Shown here one piece after another: positions 24,778 through 36,360 of a stretch of DNA of 51,582 nucleotides (the first letter of the stretch is position 1; every line of letters begins with the position of its first letter). The position numbers and the translations under genes are program-made. Source of the DNA: Parasitella parasitica (Eukaryota; Mucoromycota; Mucoromycetes; Mucorales; Mucoraceae); contig MU619251.1 in the NCBI GenBank assembly GCA_025201805.1, positions 66,118-117,699 of the forward strand. The letters are read 5' to 3'. Under the pieces are notes generated by a model, which had not been told where the DNA came from, ran no database searches, and saw only the letters and a program-made list of their open reading frames with translations.

Positions 24778-27563
24778 TTAGAAAAATCTCTTCAACCCTT
24801 TTTTTTTCTTCTTGTCTTTTTCTTCTGTGGATGTGGTGCTTGCTTTATCGGATAGTGACATAGAAGAGCTTTTATGGCTCAAATGGGATGACGAGCTATT
24901 AAGATTTATATGTGACATTAAAGAGGCAGTTTTACTCATTGAGTCGCTTGGAGGAGCAGTTCTAGTAGGTGGCACATAAGATGGTATGATTGATTTTGGC
25001 GCGGGCACGGGAAGTCTAAGATGACTCAAATGATCGATGAATGATGACGGACGTAGAATCTCGGTGGTGCCAATATAAACATCTCGATTAAAGGTATCTG
25101 CAATCTCATATACTGAACGAATTTCAGAGTATGTTGCTCCGCCAATGACAAAAACAATTAATTTAGCACCATGCGATGTACGGGGAGAGCCCTAGTTTGT
25201 TTCAGCTTCAGATGCATATGCTTTTATTGATGTCCTATTACTTACCGTAGTTCCAGTACCAGGTTTCTTTGACCACGTCGGCTTAGTGGTGCGCAGTGAT
25301 ACACCACTAAGAGGAATACCACCCTGACCAGGAGCGTGGCCATGACCATCTTCAGATGGCTCCATATCAGCTTGTCTTGTGAATGAAAATTGTTTAGGAT
25401 CTAGTGTGTTTGTCAAATGTGCCTGGTTTTTATCACAGTAATTAATTTTTGCTGATAAAAATGAAGTGCTATACCACTTACGTCCATCATTTTCTTGAGG
25501 ACAGGAACGTAACGGGAGAGCTCATAAGGCGTTTCTTCGTCTTTGTTCTTCTTTTGTCTTCTCTTTTTCAAAAACGACGATTTTTCGGGCTTACGAATAC
25601 GAGTTAACTTGACGCCGATCAAAGGTAGATTGTTGATTGCATCTCTTAATTCTCCTTTGAGTTTAGCATGTTCTAAAAGCTTGTTTTTGTCGTCTTCAAA
25701 AATACCACCCTCCTTCCAAATAATGTACAGCATCAGCAAACGGGCTTTATCCACAGGACTAAATTAATGGTTTAGTCTCGCAATTATAGCATATAATATA
25801 TATATATATCTGGATTTTACCTCACATGAGGATCGTCTAATAATGGAACCATATCCAGCACAATAGTCTTTGGAGTTTCTCCATCTGCTGTTTCGCCTGT
25901 ACCCATATTTTGCTCTAGATTGCCAACTGAATTCAGTTTGTGTCTTTCAAAATAAGACATACATTCTTGGGCTATGCTTAAATGAGCGGAATATTTTGCT
26001 TTCAAGTCTTGGAACTGAGGGAGGTTTGTCAACATTTCTTTCATTTCCTTTAAACTTTTTGCCGAGTCTTTGGGGCCACTTCTATCACTTTTTTTTTTTT
26101 CAATTAAAGATGTGAGAATTCAAACTTGTGTTATAAACTACAAAAGACATACCCTGCACTGGCGGCTGCCTTGTTTTCAGCTAGAAATTCATTAAATTTC
26201 TCGACCAAACGATCTGAGCATTCAGCAATGTGCATATGGCGAATTGATTTGTACACATTATCCTCTTCATCTAATATAACTTCCTTCGAATCTAATGTTC
26301 CATTTGCTTGATGAAATTCATAAGAGTACTTGATCCCTTGATGGTTATCGGTTTCTTCTACAGGGAGTAAATCATTGATCATGGCTTGATATGTAAATTC
26401 ATGCAATAAAGGTGCTGCAGGGTCAATGGAGCGATCTACAATTAGCATAGTTGCTCTAGGTTGGGGTGGTTGACGAGCAGGCTAAGCATAGTTATGTTAG
26501 ATTGTTTTGGTTTGATCGCATATATGACTTACGGGGAAGTTGGGGTTTAGTCTACAAAAATTATCTACTTCTTTCTGAACAATATGAGCCAATTTCTCGG
26601 CTGGCGAGCCTTGAGGATGGATGCCACCTTCTGATTGCGATTGATATCTGATAATGGGATCTTCGCCAAGAGTAGCACATACTGAAAGCAACTATTCACA
26701 GGATATCAGCAAAAATTTTGGTTTAACAAATAGAAAGTCGACTTGCTTGTTTGGCGGTTGTTCTTAAAGCGTCATCGGGGTTTGCCATACGGTCATCGCC
26801 AAACACTGATAAAAAGCTAGTAATAGGATCTACGGTGAACACTGCAGATTCATTGACTAAAAATCATGTTATTCGACCAATCTCCAATGAATGAATTCCT
26901 TATATTTACCAATAAAATCGACATAGAGCTCTTTTAGGCTCAAGATATATTCAGAGGCGTTATTTGACTTTAACCTTCTGTTCAAATCATCAAATAATTG
27001 ATCATTTAGTCCTATCGAACAATCAATAAATTAAGTTGTATTCCTCCTATCCCTTCTTCCCCTTAATTTACCACTTGTGAAATAAACATGAGCTGCTTTG
27101 TAAGTAGGCGGCTTTGTTGAAAAATCATCAACAAGACGCAATATCGACTCTTTGCAAGGAGTCAAGAAATAAATCGCTTCCAATGTTGGATAAGGCTGTC
27201 TTTTCTTTTCGATATTTTCAACAACTTTAGGCTGAAATGTTAATACTGTGTTCATTGAATAGAACTGATCCTACGTACGTGTCACCTAAACGGTTTAAAA
27301 GCATCGTCAATAACACTTTCACGATAAAAATGCGCAAAGACACTTACATTCTCTTCCAGTATATCATACATCTTACAGGCAGCGTTCAAAATTTGATTGC
27401 TCTTGGAGTCTACGACGATAATCTTCCATTTTCCCGGCGGCTGAATGGATTTGATGGAATCCATCAACCCTGTTTGTGAAAGAGATATTAATTGATATAT
27501 CAACTGTTTAGGTGTTTGTGTTTACTACTTACGCTTTCGCATGATCTCTGTAATACTAGACAT
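24778..27563 (-). CDS. SEC1: Sec1/Munc18 (SM) family exocytosis protein Sec1
   Basis: Binds plasma-membrane SNARE complexes and promotes vesicle fusion at growth sites. About a dozen exons; the first ones are 27563-27533, 27469-27348 and 27231-27072. Matches: KWKIIVVDSKSNQILNAACK near the N-terminus; ENIEKKRQPYPTLEAIYFLT, completed by splicing EEN to PKVVENIEK; the domain-3 region ATMLIVDRSIDPAAPLLHEF; SPVDKARLLMLYIIWKEGG; TPYELSRYVPVLKKMM; and the C-terminal VIGGATYSEIRSVYEIA ... VYIGTTEILRPSSFI. The tail after that is Ser-rich and ends in a Lys cluster (KDKKKKKGLKRFF), longer than in animal Munc18 but usual for fungal Sec1. The Sec1 subfamily rather than Vps33/Sly1/Vps45 is chosen from these blocks. 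Middle exon borders are approximate. Confidence 0.92.
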
Positions 27564-28396
27564 GTTTTCGAGAATATTTAACTTGCTTCCACATATTAGT
27601 TTCTTTTCAATGACAACTGCTGGTAATTTTTACCTTATATCAAGGATTAAACCGTATCGTAGGCAAGGATCGCAAAGCAAAGCAAGAACAAAGAAGAACA
27701 CGACAATAAAAAAAGAAAGTAAAATGCAAATTGCAATTTCAATTAGATCTCCTTACAGGTTGTTAAACGTCACTCGGCAAATTTCCAACAACAAGTCTAT
27801 CTGTCATGGCCCCACAATGCAGCTCAACAAGCTTCCAGCTATGAATGCTGCTATGAAGCCATGTACGAGTTAAACCTTTGATTTTCGGTCTTGATTGATA
27901 GGAAAGGTAGCTCTTTATTAGCAAGGAATTCCAATTTTTTCATTCATAATGTCAACAATGGCGTGTGCTTCACTGATGTATATTTATGACCTTGCTGTCA
28001 CTGACGCATCTTCATCGACTCGTACCTTTCTTGCTCCCATAAAAAAACAAAAAAGTTGCTTGAGGAAACTTGTGCTCTTCACATTTTGCTATATCTTAAA
28101 AAGAAAGTTTTCAGGGCTGAAAAAAAGTAAAATAATAGGATTGACAAGAATTCTATATTGCGTGAATGATGACCAGTGGCGGATGAAAATTGAATCCTTC
28201 ATGTCCTGATGTTCATTATCCAAGAGCTTTGTCTGGTCTGCAAGAATGGGAGTTTGGTCTAAAAAAATACCTTCCGCCAATATGGTTCACTTTGCCTTAA
28301 GTCTAAGCTGTTTATGAGGAGAGAGGAAATTCGACCAATATTTATTCAATAATGATAACAGTTGAAACGAATCCCCAGAACTATTGAAATCATTAC

Positions 28397-28712
28397 ATGT
28401 CTTGCGAAATGCAAGCTCTAACTGATTATAATACCAAATCCTGTGTATTTGAAGCTGCAGATATCGCAGGCATTATGAACTTGGAAATCCACAAATCGTT
28501 ATCTTACTTTTTTTTTTTAAAAAAAAAATTATAACCTTGAAACTAAACAACATCTTATTTATGCTGCACAAAGTGGAAACTACAGAGCACCGAAATCCCC
28601 TGGAAATCAGGAACCCGTCAAAAGACTGAAGATTTCTGTGGCCTGTACTTTGTTCATGTCAGCGGCGAATGAGCCAAATATTCGGTTGAAAATTGCCCAG
28701 TACGGTCATTGA
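28397..28712 (+). pseudogene. Broken reading frame, unknown origin
   Basis: A frame from ATG at 28397 (MSCEMQALTDYNTKSCVFEA ...) runs to an 11-T/10-A homopolymer at 28508-28528, stops just after it, and a +1 frame then stays open to TGA at 28710-28712 (HLIYAAQSGNYRAPKSPG ...). The pair could be an old gene or element fragment. I recognise no family. Confidence 0.25.
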
Positions 28713-29369
28713 GGACTCTGTGGCTAATATGTAACGCTTCGGTATTATTGGCTTCAAGATGGATGTCCTTTGTTTATATGGTCTCAAAATTCAAGGAATT
28801 GACATTTGTAGCATTGTCAAATTTTGGTTAAGAAACACTTGACATTTCCAAACTTCACTGCAAGAAACATTTTGAATCCTATTTCTTTGCTATTGTAACT
28901 TACCAACGTTAGCGATAACTTCTTTGCTGTTGTCAATCAGCTTCCAACTTGTGCTGATGAGTTTTTGTTTTTTGAGGAGCTTATCAAACAATCAATCTTT
29001 TTCAACGATTTTGTTGAGTGAATCTGTAAGTTCTTGGAGCTTGATTAAAACTGTTAGTGCAAAATCTGCTGTAGGGTATGCTCGCCGTGAAACATCCTAT
29101 AGCAGCCTTACGAGTAGCCAAAGGTCCCCTTACTATATGTAAAAGCTATTTACACTTTCTGACAGCGTAGAGGCTCTATTTGAAACTGATGAAACTTTCA
29201 CGATTTGAATAAATAGAGATTATCTATATCGAGTTACACAGCGTGTGCGATTATGATACAATTTACAAACATATGATTCTGTTTTGGTGTGACACTTGAA
29301 GCAAAATGAACATGGGCATGTTTATCGCGTTTCATAAAAATTCAAGTGATTCATATAGTAAATAGACGG

Positions 29370-29377
29370 TATAAATA
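29370..29377 (+). promoter_or_regulatory. TATA box (TATAAATA)
   Basis: Consensus TATAAATA 50 nt upstream of the ATG at 29427, followed by a CT-rich stretch typical of a fungal transcription start. Confidence 0.6.
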
Positions 29378-29426
29378 GGCACATATAACACTCTCATTTC
29401 GTCTTCTCTTCTTCTTTTTAAATTGA

Positions 29427-30632
29427 ATGCCTTTAGTTTCCATGGAAAGCAAAATTATGCCTGAATCAAATCATCCCTTTATGACAGAGGACAGACTTGA
29501 GATATTTAATACATGTCTCCAACAGACAAATAGCCCATTATCAACATTTTATCGCACAGCAAGCATCAAGACACCACTATCAACATGCAGTAAGATCAAC
29601 AGCGGCATTGTGGATGATGAGGATGAGCAAATCAAGAAAAAACTTATTGAAGCAGCAACAAATAGATTGCGCCAAAAGAGATTGGAGATAAAGTTTCAAG
29701 CCATGATGGCACAAATAGTAGAACTGCAATGTCAGTTGGATATAGTTAAAATGGATGCATCCATTTCACTGCAATCGCTGCCAACTTCCGTGATCTCGGA
29801 AACTCAGCTAGCACATTTTGAAAAGAGATTTGCTCATCATAAAATGGAGTTACAGTGTATCCTTCAACGCAAAGAGGATGCTAAGCCCATTAAAAAGACG
29901 CCCGCATCTTCGCCATTCTTGGGGGCTAGTATTTCCTCTTTGCTATCTCTGTGTTCAAAGAGTAATAAAAGCGATGATATGATGGAAGATGAATCATACT
30001 ATTCTGTTCTTGGAGGCTCAATACATCATCATCAAAAACGAAGAAAAAGAAGACATAATCAACAAAAGAAGCATACTGTCTTTATGCAAAACAATGAAGC
30101 AGCACCAGCACCAGCACCAGCACCAGCAGCACAAGCATCGACTTTGAGATCGGAAGCTATTTCACCATACGTTTCTTCTGATGTCATCGAAAATAGCAAC
30201 GAATCTATTACAGCATCCTCATCTTGCTCTTGTGAGTACAGCGAAAACAATAGCATTTCAAACAAACCATTCTATAGAGATACTACAGATAGACATGAAT
30301 CATTAATGTTGCAATCAAGCAATCGACCTACTATGCGTTCCCAAGAACAGGATGAACAGCATCGCAATACACTAGATGATGTATTGAGCTTTCTCAATGA
30401 CATTGCAGAAAAAAATGTCAATGATGATGATGGATTTATACAAGATATGTACGATATATTGGACCAACAAAAACTGCAGCAGCCACCGCACACAGTGAGA
30501 GCAGCAATGGCAACATCTATTTTTCATGTATTGAAATATTTTTCAAGCCGAGGTTTGAAATGGATAAAGTTTGCCATTGTTATGGCATTAGCTATCGTGA
30601 TCAATTTAAAAAAGGGCCCCAATTTATTTTGA
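29427..30632 (+). CDS. Tail-anchored, low-complexity protein of unknown function
   Basis: Intronless 401-aa protein I cannot assign. Visible parts: a short N-terminal region; a charged helical segment at about 65-150 (KKKLIEAATNRLRQKRLEIK ... AHFEKRFAHHKMELQCILQ), probably coiled coil; a basic, His/Lys/Arg-rich patch at about 195-215 (HHHQKRRKRRHNQQKKH), a possible nuclear-type signal; an Ala-Pro repeat (APAPAPAPA); a Ser-rich acidic stretch; a second helical region (TLDDVLSFLNDIAEKN); and a single hydrophobic segment at about 378-394 (FAIVMALAIVINL) just before the C-terminus, as in tail-anchored membrane proteins. A TATA box and CT-rich leader support transcription. Nothing in the sequence gives a role. 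Confidence 0.72.
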   Translation: MPLVSMESKIMPESNHPFMTEDRLEIFNTCLQQTNSPLSTFYRTASIKTPLSTCSKINSGIVDDEDEQIKKKLIEAATNRLRQKRLEIKFQAMMAQIVELQCQLDIVKMDASISLQSLPTSVISETQLAHFEKRFAHHKMELQCILQRKEDAKPIKKTPASSPFLGASISSLLSLCSKSNKSDDMMEDESYYSVLGGSIHHHQKRRKRRHNQQKKHTVFMQNNEAAPAPAPAPAAQASTLRSEAISPYVSSDVIENSNESITASSSCSCEYSENNSISNKPFYRDTTDRHESLMLQSSNRPTMRSQEQDEQHRNTLDDVLSFLNDIAEKNVNDDDGFIQDMYDILDQQKLQQPPHTVRAAMATSIFHVLKYFSSRGLKWIKFAIVMALAIVINLKKGPNLF

Positions 30633-31011
30633 TGATATGCAATAAACTTTTTTTTTAAAAATTACGAGTTACTCGTTGTGTGCATTATTTTATATCAAAG
30701 AACCTATCTCTATTGACTAATTAAGTATGTTGGACATAAAACTTTGGCGTACAAGCAGAGAAAAAATGTCATAGACAAGTTTAGATTTTTCTATTCTCTC
30801 TTCGGGAACGTAGCTGGGACAAGTGCATTGCTGTTCATAAGGTGTTTATTTGCTTTATCGACTTTATTATGCGGTTACGTGTTATGATTAAGCGTGTATG
30901 GAGGTTTTTGTATGTATGAATTTATAAAAACTCAACCTAACAAAGCTTGTTGAGCGTAGGAGAGGGGGGAATCAAAAAATGATATAACTTTAAAATCAGT
31001 CATCAGTTTGC
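30633..31011. other. Intergenic region between convergent genes
   Basis: AT-rich, no coding signal; 3' UTRs of the tail-anchored gene and of Nup54 lie here. Confidence 0.6.
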
Positions 31012-32678
31012 TCATTGAATTGTTCTCCATCCCTTATGAATATTATCTACTTCTCCTGTATCTGTTTCCAAGACTTCAATAATATGTTGAATGCCATTGT
31101 TTTGTTCATCCAAAGTCTATAGATAAGTGTGAACGAACGATTCCTTTTGTAGCCGTTTCAGTTATGCTTACTTTGGTAATGCCATTGATGTTCTCTTCAC
31201 TGACTGCCTCCCAGCCATCGACGCCATCAATTTTAGAATATTGTCGCCCTTGTTCTTTAATGAGTTGTAATTGTGCCCATAGCTGACTTAATTTGCCATG
31301 GAACTGCTCAGATCTCTGTAACTGATCTTGGATATTTTCAAGCCTAGCACGCATAACTTCTTCGTCTGGTGTAATACTTAGGCCTTTGTTTCGCAAAACT
31401 TGTGCGTATTTCAAAAACTAGTCATCCGTTTAGTTAGTTGTCCTGTCAGCATTCATAAAAAAATCCATATTTTACCTTGATGACTCGCTGTGTTGCTTTC
31501 ATATGTTTGCGTTTGTATTCATCCAATTTCACTCCTGTTTCTAATTGACTCTTCTTTTGAATCTCTTTGATCATGGCTTGAATTTCTGCTAATTTGGCGC
31601 TATGTGCTTCACTTAATTTGTGCTGTTCATCCATGCGTTTTTGTACATCGTCAAAACCAATAGCCAGTGCAGGAACTCGAGTGGTGGGGTCAGGGTTGGC
31701 AGCTTGAGCTGCGTCCCAAGCAGCCTGATCGTGGTCCGCGGGTTTCTGATAAAGGTGAGCTTCTTGTGGAGATACAACGTTGTAGAAATAGTGTTGGAAA
31801 CGGCAACTAGGTGATTTGGGATCCCACCAGCTCTTGAGTAACGCTAAAGAATGCCATACATTTTCAGGTTTGTAATCTTCACTATTAATAGCAGGAGTAG
31901 CTTGGGCTCGCGCGTCCTGATCGATCTGAGAGAGCAGTTGATAGACTTGTTGCTCTCTTTGTCTAGCCATATTCGCCTGTTGTTGTGAGCCGAATCCACC
32001 AGCACCAGCCATTGTACTGTTATTTCCAAAACCAAATAAACTTCCTCCTCCTGCTGTGCCAGTATTTGTGGTTGTAGATAAACTCAATGCCGGTTTATTA
32101 GTTCCAAACCCACCAAAACCCGTTGATGTATTAGCTGTAGATCCAAATAAGCCGGTGTTAGGTGCAGAAGTAGTTGTAGCACCAAATCCTGCAAATGTGT
32201 TCGCGGCAGCCGGCGCCTGTGTTGTACCAGTCGTTCCAAATCCAAAGCTGGTTGCTGGGGTTGTAGAAGCAGCAGATCCAAATCCACCAAAGCTGGTAGC
32301 TGGGGCTGCAGAGGATGCAGAACCAAATCCACCAAAGCTAGTTGCTGGGGCTGTAGAAGAGGAAGCAGAACCAAATCCACCAAAGCTAGTTGCTGGAGCT
32401 GTAGAAGCAGCAGAACCAAACCCGCCAAAGCTGGTTGCTGGAGTTGTAGGAGCAGTGGATCCAAATCTCCCAAACCCAGAAGCAGCTGGTGCTGTACTAG
32501 CAGCTGTGCCGAAACCTGCTCCAAAAGCAGATGGCTGTTGTTGTGTGCCAAAGGCAGTGGTTGCAGCAGTGGTGGCAGGTTGGCCAAAGGCTGTGGATGC
32601 AGCTGGAGTCTGCGATGATCCAAATCCTCCTCCTAATGAGCTGTTTGCAGGTGTTGGTGTACTGAATACAAATGACAT
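31012..32678 (-). CDS. NUP54: FG nucleoporin Nup54 (yeast Nup57)
   Basis: Component of the central-channel Nsp1/Nup62 complex of the nuclear pore. Three exons, 32678-31476, 31417-31172 and 31116-31012, give 517 aa. The first about 235 residues are FG repeats, with GFG/FGGFG units spaced by Thr/Ala/Ser, including a near-identical series (APATSFGGFGSASS). The C-terminal half has the Nup54 alpha/beta region (YKPENVWHSLALLKSWWDP, then CRFQHYFYNVVSP) and coiled coils (KLAEIQAMIKEIQKKSQL; RLENIQDQLQRSEQFHGKL). The start MSFVFSTPTP is the first ATG. It is divergent from COA3, starts 235 nt apart. Confidence 0.92.
32262..32480 (-). repeat. Coding tandem repeat in the Nup54 FG domain
   Basis: About five near-identical units of 48-54 nt encoding (A/T)PATSFGGFGS(A)(S); copies differ by only a few bases. 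This is also why the opposite strand shows a long Pro/Ala-rich open frame, which is not a gene. Confidence 0.8.
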
Positions 32679-32913
32679 TTTCAAGAGAAAGAACGCGTGT
32701 GCTTGTGATTATTCAACTCCAGTAAGTGTCTTTACGATCCCTTCCTGGACAGAGCAAAATTTTCTTAACAAGTCACCAAGCGCAAGCAAGAGATTTGGAT
32801 GGTCTGCAGGCAGCCAAGGCAGGCAGGCAATTAAGGGCCGGCATTGCGAAAAGTGGCATTGATTGATCAAGTTTAAACATGGGCCCTTTTTTTTATCTTT
32901 TATAATATCTGAA

Positions 32914-33220
32914 ATGGAACACCAGCCTACTCGCGAAAAACTCTACTCAACCTCAAAGGGTTATGGCTTCAGCCCTGCTTTGCAAAGAACTCGCAAACCA
33001 TTTGTAGTGCGTAATCTGCTCACGTTGGCTGGACTTTTGACCTTTACTGGCAGCGTCTGTAAGTGGTGCTATTGAATTGCCAGATAGAGATGGCTAATCT
33101 GTGTTTGTAGACGCATACTCACTTCTCGCTGTAAAGCAAGATGATTTTAGCGATGTACCAATGCCTCCAGCTCAAACTGCTGCTGCTGCTGCTGCTCCTT
33201 CCACTCAAGAAGAAAAATAA
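32914..33220 (+). CDS. COA3: Cytochrome c oxidase assembly factor 3 (Coa3/CCDC56)
   Basis: Small inner-mitochondrial-membrane protein that regulates Cox1 synthesis and early complex IV assembly. Two exons, 32914-33058 and 33111-33220, separated by a 52-nt intron, give 84 aa. Features are a polar N-terminus with YSTSKGYGFSPALQRTRKP, one membrane helix (VVRNLLTLAGLLTFTGSVY) with the family's Arg-Asn entry, then YSLLAVKQDDFSDVPMP, a pattern shared with fungal Coa3, and an Ala-rich tail. Size and single helix match the family. It shares a short bidirectional promoter with NUP54 and converges on the next gene, stops 79 nt apart. Confidence 0.82.
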
Positions 33221-33298
33221 GCACAAGACAACACAAAAATAAACATTGTATATACAAATATTCTATCAGCTAGACAATCGATCCTTATTTGGGATTAT

Positions 33299-35160
33299 TT
33301 ATTTCAGCTCCCCATCTGGATGAGCTGCCATGGCAGAATATGTAGGTTGCTTAAAGCTTGAAGGCTTTCTAGGTCGGGATGCTGTGAGCTGCATTGTATT
33401 GAATGAATTAGAAATGCTGTCATGGTGAACGTATACAACTTACGTGTACTAATTTTCTGGTCTGTTGCTGTTGAGGAGGTTCGGGTATCTTTACTTGCTG
33501 CTGCTTGACTGACGGATTAGAAAAAGGCTGTTGAAACATGTTCAGCAGCTTGTTCGACAATTTTTTTGGGGTATTGACACTCGCAAGAGAGGACCTAGGA
33601 TCAGCCTTGTTTGCAACTGCAGGAACAAACTTATCTCTTGAAACTGAAGCGTTCACCTTTCTTTCGGCAATTAGCCTAGTTTTAGTATCTGTCAACTCAT
33701 GGTTTAATGTTTTTGAGAAATGCGACAGAGGGCTTTTGGGAGACTCAGAGGCACAGCTAGATGTATCGTCGTCTGATTGCTCTGGAATGTACGTCAACTG
33801 CTCGGAAAAAGATACTTGCTTTTTTATCACTGGGCGTACTAAAATAGAGACAACTTCTTTATCCAATATCTCATTAGCACTATCTCCTGTTTTAGATGCC
33901 TCTTCTTCATCAGCAGGAATATCATCCAATGTATCTGCGCCTTTGTGATGAAAGGATATTTCAGGAGACAATTGAGGCAAATAGATATTGATTTCGTTGC
34001 TAGGAGACACTGTTTCGTTTCGAGTGCATGATGAGCTTGCAATTTCAGACTTAGCTGCTACAGATGGAAAGTAGGAACTAGCCGAAACTGTGGATAATGC
34101 TGGCTATAGCGGTAACATAGAGTTTAATATCAATATTTTTATTTGCCCTCACGGCAGATTGAGACTTACAGAACTGACTGTAGTTGATGGCGATGGCATG
34201 ACGGAATGTCCTGTAGGCTTCATTGATGGTTGTGGACTGCGAGACGCTAATCTAGAAGGGAATACATGATTGTAGCTCTGACTTGCTGTTGGTTTGACGT
34301 CTGTCAATGCCTTGGGCTTATATATATTTGTTCTAAGCAGATTCATCTTTTTGTTTGATGGCGACAAATCTGAAGATGATGTTTCAAATGCAGAGACAAA
34401 TGAAGACTAGAAATGGAACAAAAAAGAATTTAGTTGGATGCAAGTTGCTACACTACACACATGTACATACTACAAGGCCTTTTCTTTTTGGCGGTGGCAC
34501 TAAATTACCAGGCTCGGAAACCTTGCTAGCATTCCGCTGCACTGAAGATAGCTTTTGCCTAGCGCCCTGCAGAAAACTTCCATCTTGATTTGATTTATCT
34601 CTTGGTGGCGCCGCCGCAGTTTTCTCTAGTTTTGATGTTGTTGTGCTGGTTGATCCAAGTACTTCTCTAGGAGAGATGCTGCTATTGTTGTTGGAACTTT
34701 TGAATAGCTTTGATTTTTCTTCAATTAGACTTGGCTTTTTGTTCGATTCTCTAGTTGTAACACTTGGTTTGGCGGGTGTGGGTTTTCTCAAGGGCTTTTC
34801 GATAAAGATATTAGCTGGCTTGCTATTTATTTCGGTCTTTTTGACTATAGGGACGAGGATTTCTTTAGGTGATTCCACTCTCATAACTGGTGCGGTTAAC
34901 ACGGCTTTCTCATAGTTTTCTAGTGTTTGCCTTTCTTGTCTATAGGTTTCGGGCAAAGTTGAACGATGTCTTGCGGATCGCTTTTTTCTACGTTCATCTA
35001 ATTCCTGTAGTAACCAAACATGTCAATAAAGTAATTGGCCGAGATTATTTAAGCTTACATTTTCTAATATAAGTAGACCCTGCGGATTCTTATAAATCCA
35101 CATTTTATCTTTCCTTCTGAGAGAGTTGAGTTTTTGCTGTTTTAAGAGTGTGGTGCTCAT
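33299..35160 (-). CDS. Large disordered Ser/Pro/Lys-rich protein, function unknown
   Basis: Multi-exon gene; the first exon is 35160-35059, the second starts at 35004, and the last encodes SRPRKPSSFKQPTYSAMA ... up to the TAA at 33299-33301. Total length is around 550 aa. The N-terminal about 60 residues look folded and conserved (MWIYKNPQGLLILENELDE, RSARHRSTLPETYRQERQ). The rest is low-complexity: basic Lys/Pro stretches, many Ser, an acidic patch (DDIPADEEEASKTGD) and KKQVSFSEQLTYIPE, which carries a KQVSF sequence of the RVxF type used to dock protein phosphatase 1; that last point is inference. There is no membrane segment. A regulatory or polarity scaffold is possible. I do not recognise the family. 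Confidence 0.68.
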
Positions 35161-36172
35161 TTAATATCTTGATAAAGTAAGGAAATAAAAGAACATTTCG
35201 AAACGAATAACAACAGATATACTGGCATAGTGTATTGTTTTGATTTCGCTTTAAGGAATGTCTTTTAGAGTACAAAACATTCGCCCAAATTAAGTAATTG
35301 CCCTTTTTTCGAAAAACCCCAAAAGTGGGCAAAAACAATATTGTTACCGGATGTTCAATCAAGTATTCGAAGCTAATTTACCCCACGATTAAAAAAAATA
35401 GCTTGACCAAATATTAAAAATATTACAAATACTCCTTACTCAAGCATTTTTTCTGGCTGGCTGAAATCTTGTATGTGTTCAGCAGGAACACTATTGAAGA
35501 AAGTGTTTCTACATTTACCAATTTACTTTTTCTAACTCTACTCTTCAGCGCATTCCGAGCCATCTCGATCGCATTAAGAGTAACTTAAGACAAATCAGAA
35601 GAAAACAGAATTCCCCACCACATAGTATTTGTCAATGGTATGCCCATAATATTCCATAATACGGCGAACGAAAGTCTTGTCAACTGTATTTTGTATTTCG
35701 ACAACATCAAGTGGAAGGATTCTGTTGTTGAATCTTTGGGAATAGGCACAATATTTGAATGGCGGCCATCAATCCTTTCGCAAGAAACGCTAATATAATT
35801 ATCTTGAGATTTTGACCTATTTTATCATTTTTAGTTGGTAGTGAGACCGAGCTTTTATATTTGTTAATGTACATTTTACCGTTTTCGTTATTACGTTTAT
35901 AATCCTTAAGCTTTGAAGCACTATCTTAGTCATCCGATGTATTCCAAGTTGGTGCTTGTTTGGAATATCAAATTGCAAAAGGTCGTTATTTTTTTTAGTA
36001 GTGAGAACGCCATAAAGATGTGTAAATTTTAGCTGCCATTTTGTTAGTAAATTGAAACAAAGAAATCGACAAAATTGTAATCGACAGCAAGCATCAATAT
36101 TGAATAGATCTAATGAATGAAATAATGCTTCAAGTCATATGGATAATGAACCTAACCCATCGGCTAATGGTT

Positions 36173-36360
36173 TGCAAAGAAAACAGACATTTCAAAGTAT
36201 GCTTTTAAGCGGGGATAAAGGTAAAATGGCTTTGATCGTGTGCGAGTTAGTTCAACCAAAAATGAAGCTATGTAAAAAAACTTTTTAGCATCATATTTCA
36301 CAACGTCTCAGCTATCAATTTATCTTAATTATCTTCAAGTTACCTTTTAGAATTATGCCT
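36173..36360 (+). repeat. Diverged direct repeat B, copy 1
   Basis: Alignable by eye, with many mismatches and gaps, to 37651-37845: both begin GCAAAGA and share a CTCAGCTAT(C/G)AATT core followed by similar spacing to TTACCT ... ATTATGCC / GGATCATGC. Same orientation. Confidence 0.4.

Larger units (their letters stand above)
27564..29426. other. Intergenic region with decayed reading frames
   Basis: 1.9 kb between divergent genes. Promoter of SEC1 on the left, TATA-box promoter of the tail-anchored gene on the right. In between lie fragments of reading frames broken at homopolymers (separate entry) and, on the minus strand around 28870-29060, a helix-like stretch (LTVLIKLQELTDSLNKIVEK) followed by a stop and more of the same frame. 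Confidence 0.5.

Noticed and set aside
32084-32623. 179-codon Leu/Gln-rich minus-strand frame
   Set aside because: Alternative frame over the Nup54 repeats; low complexity and no start context.
32056-32862. 268-codon plus-strand open frame rich in Pro/Ala/Val
   Set aside because: It is the complement of the Nup54 FG-repeat coding sequence; repeated codons leave the opposite strand free of stops.
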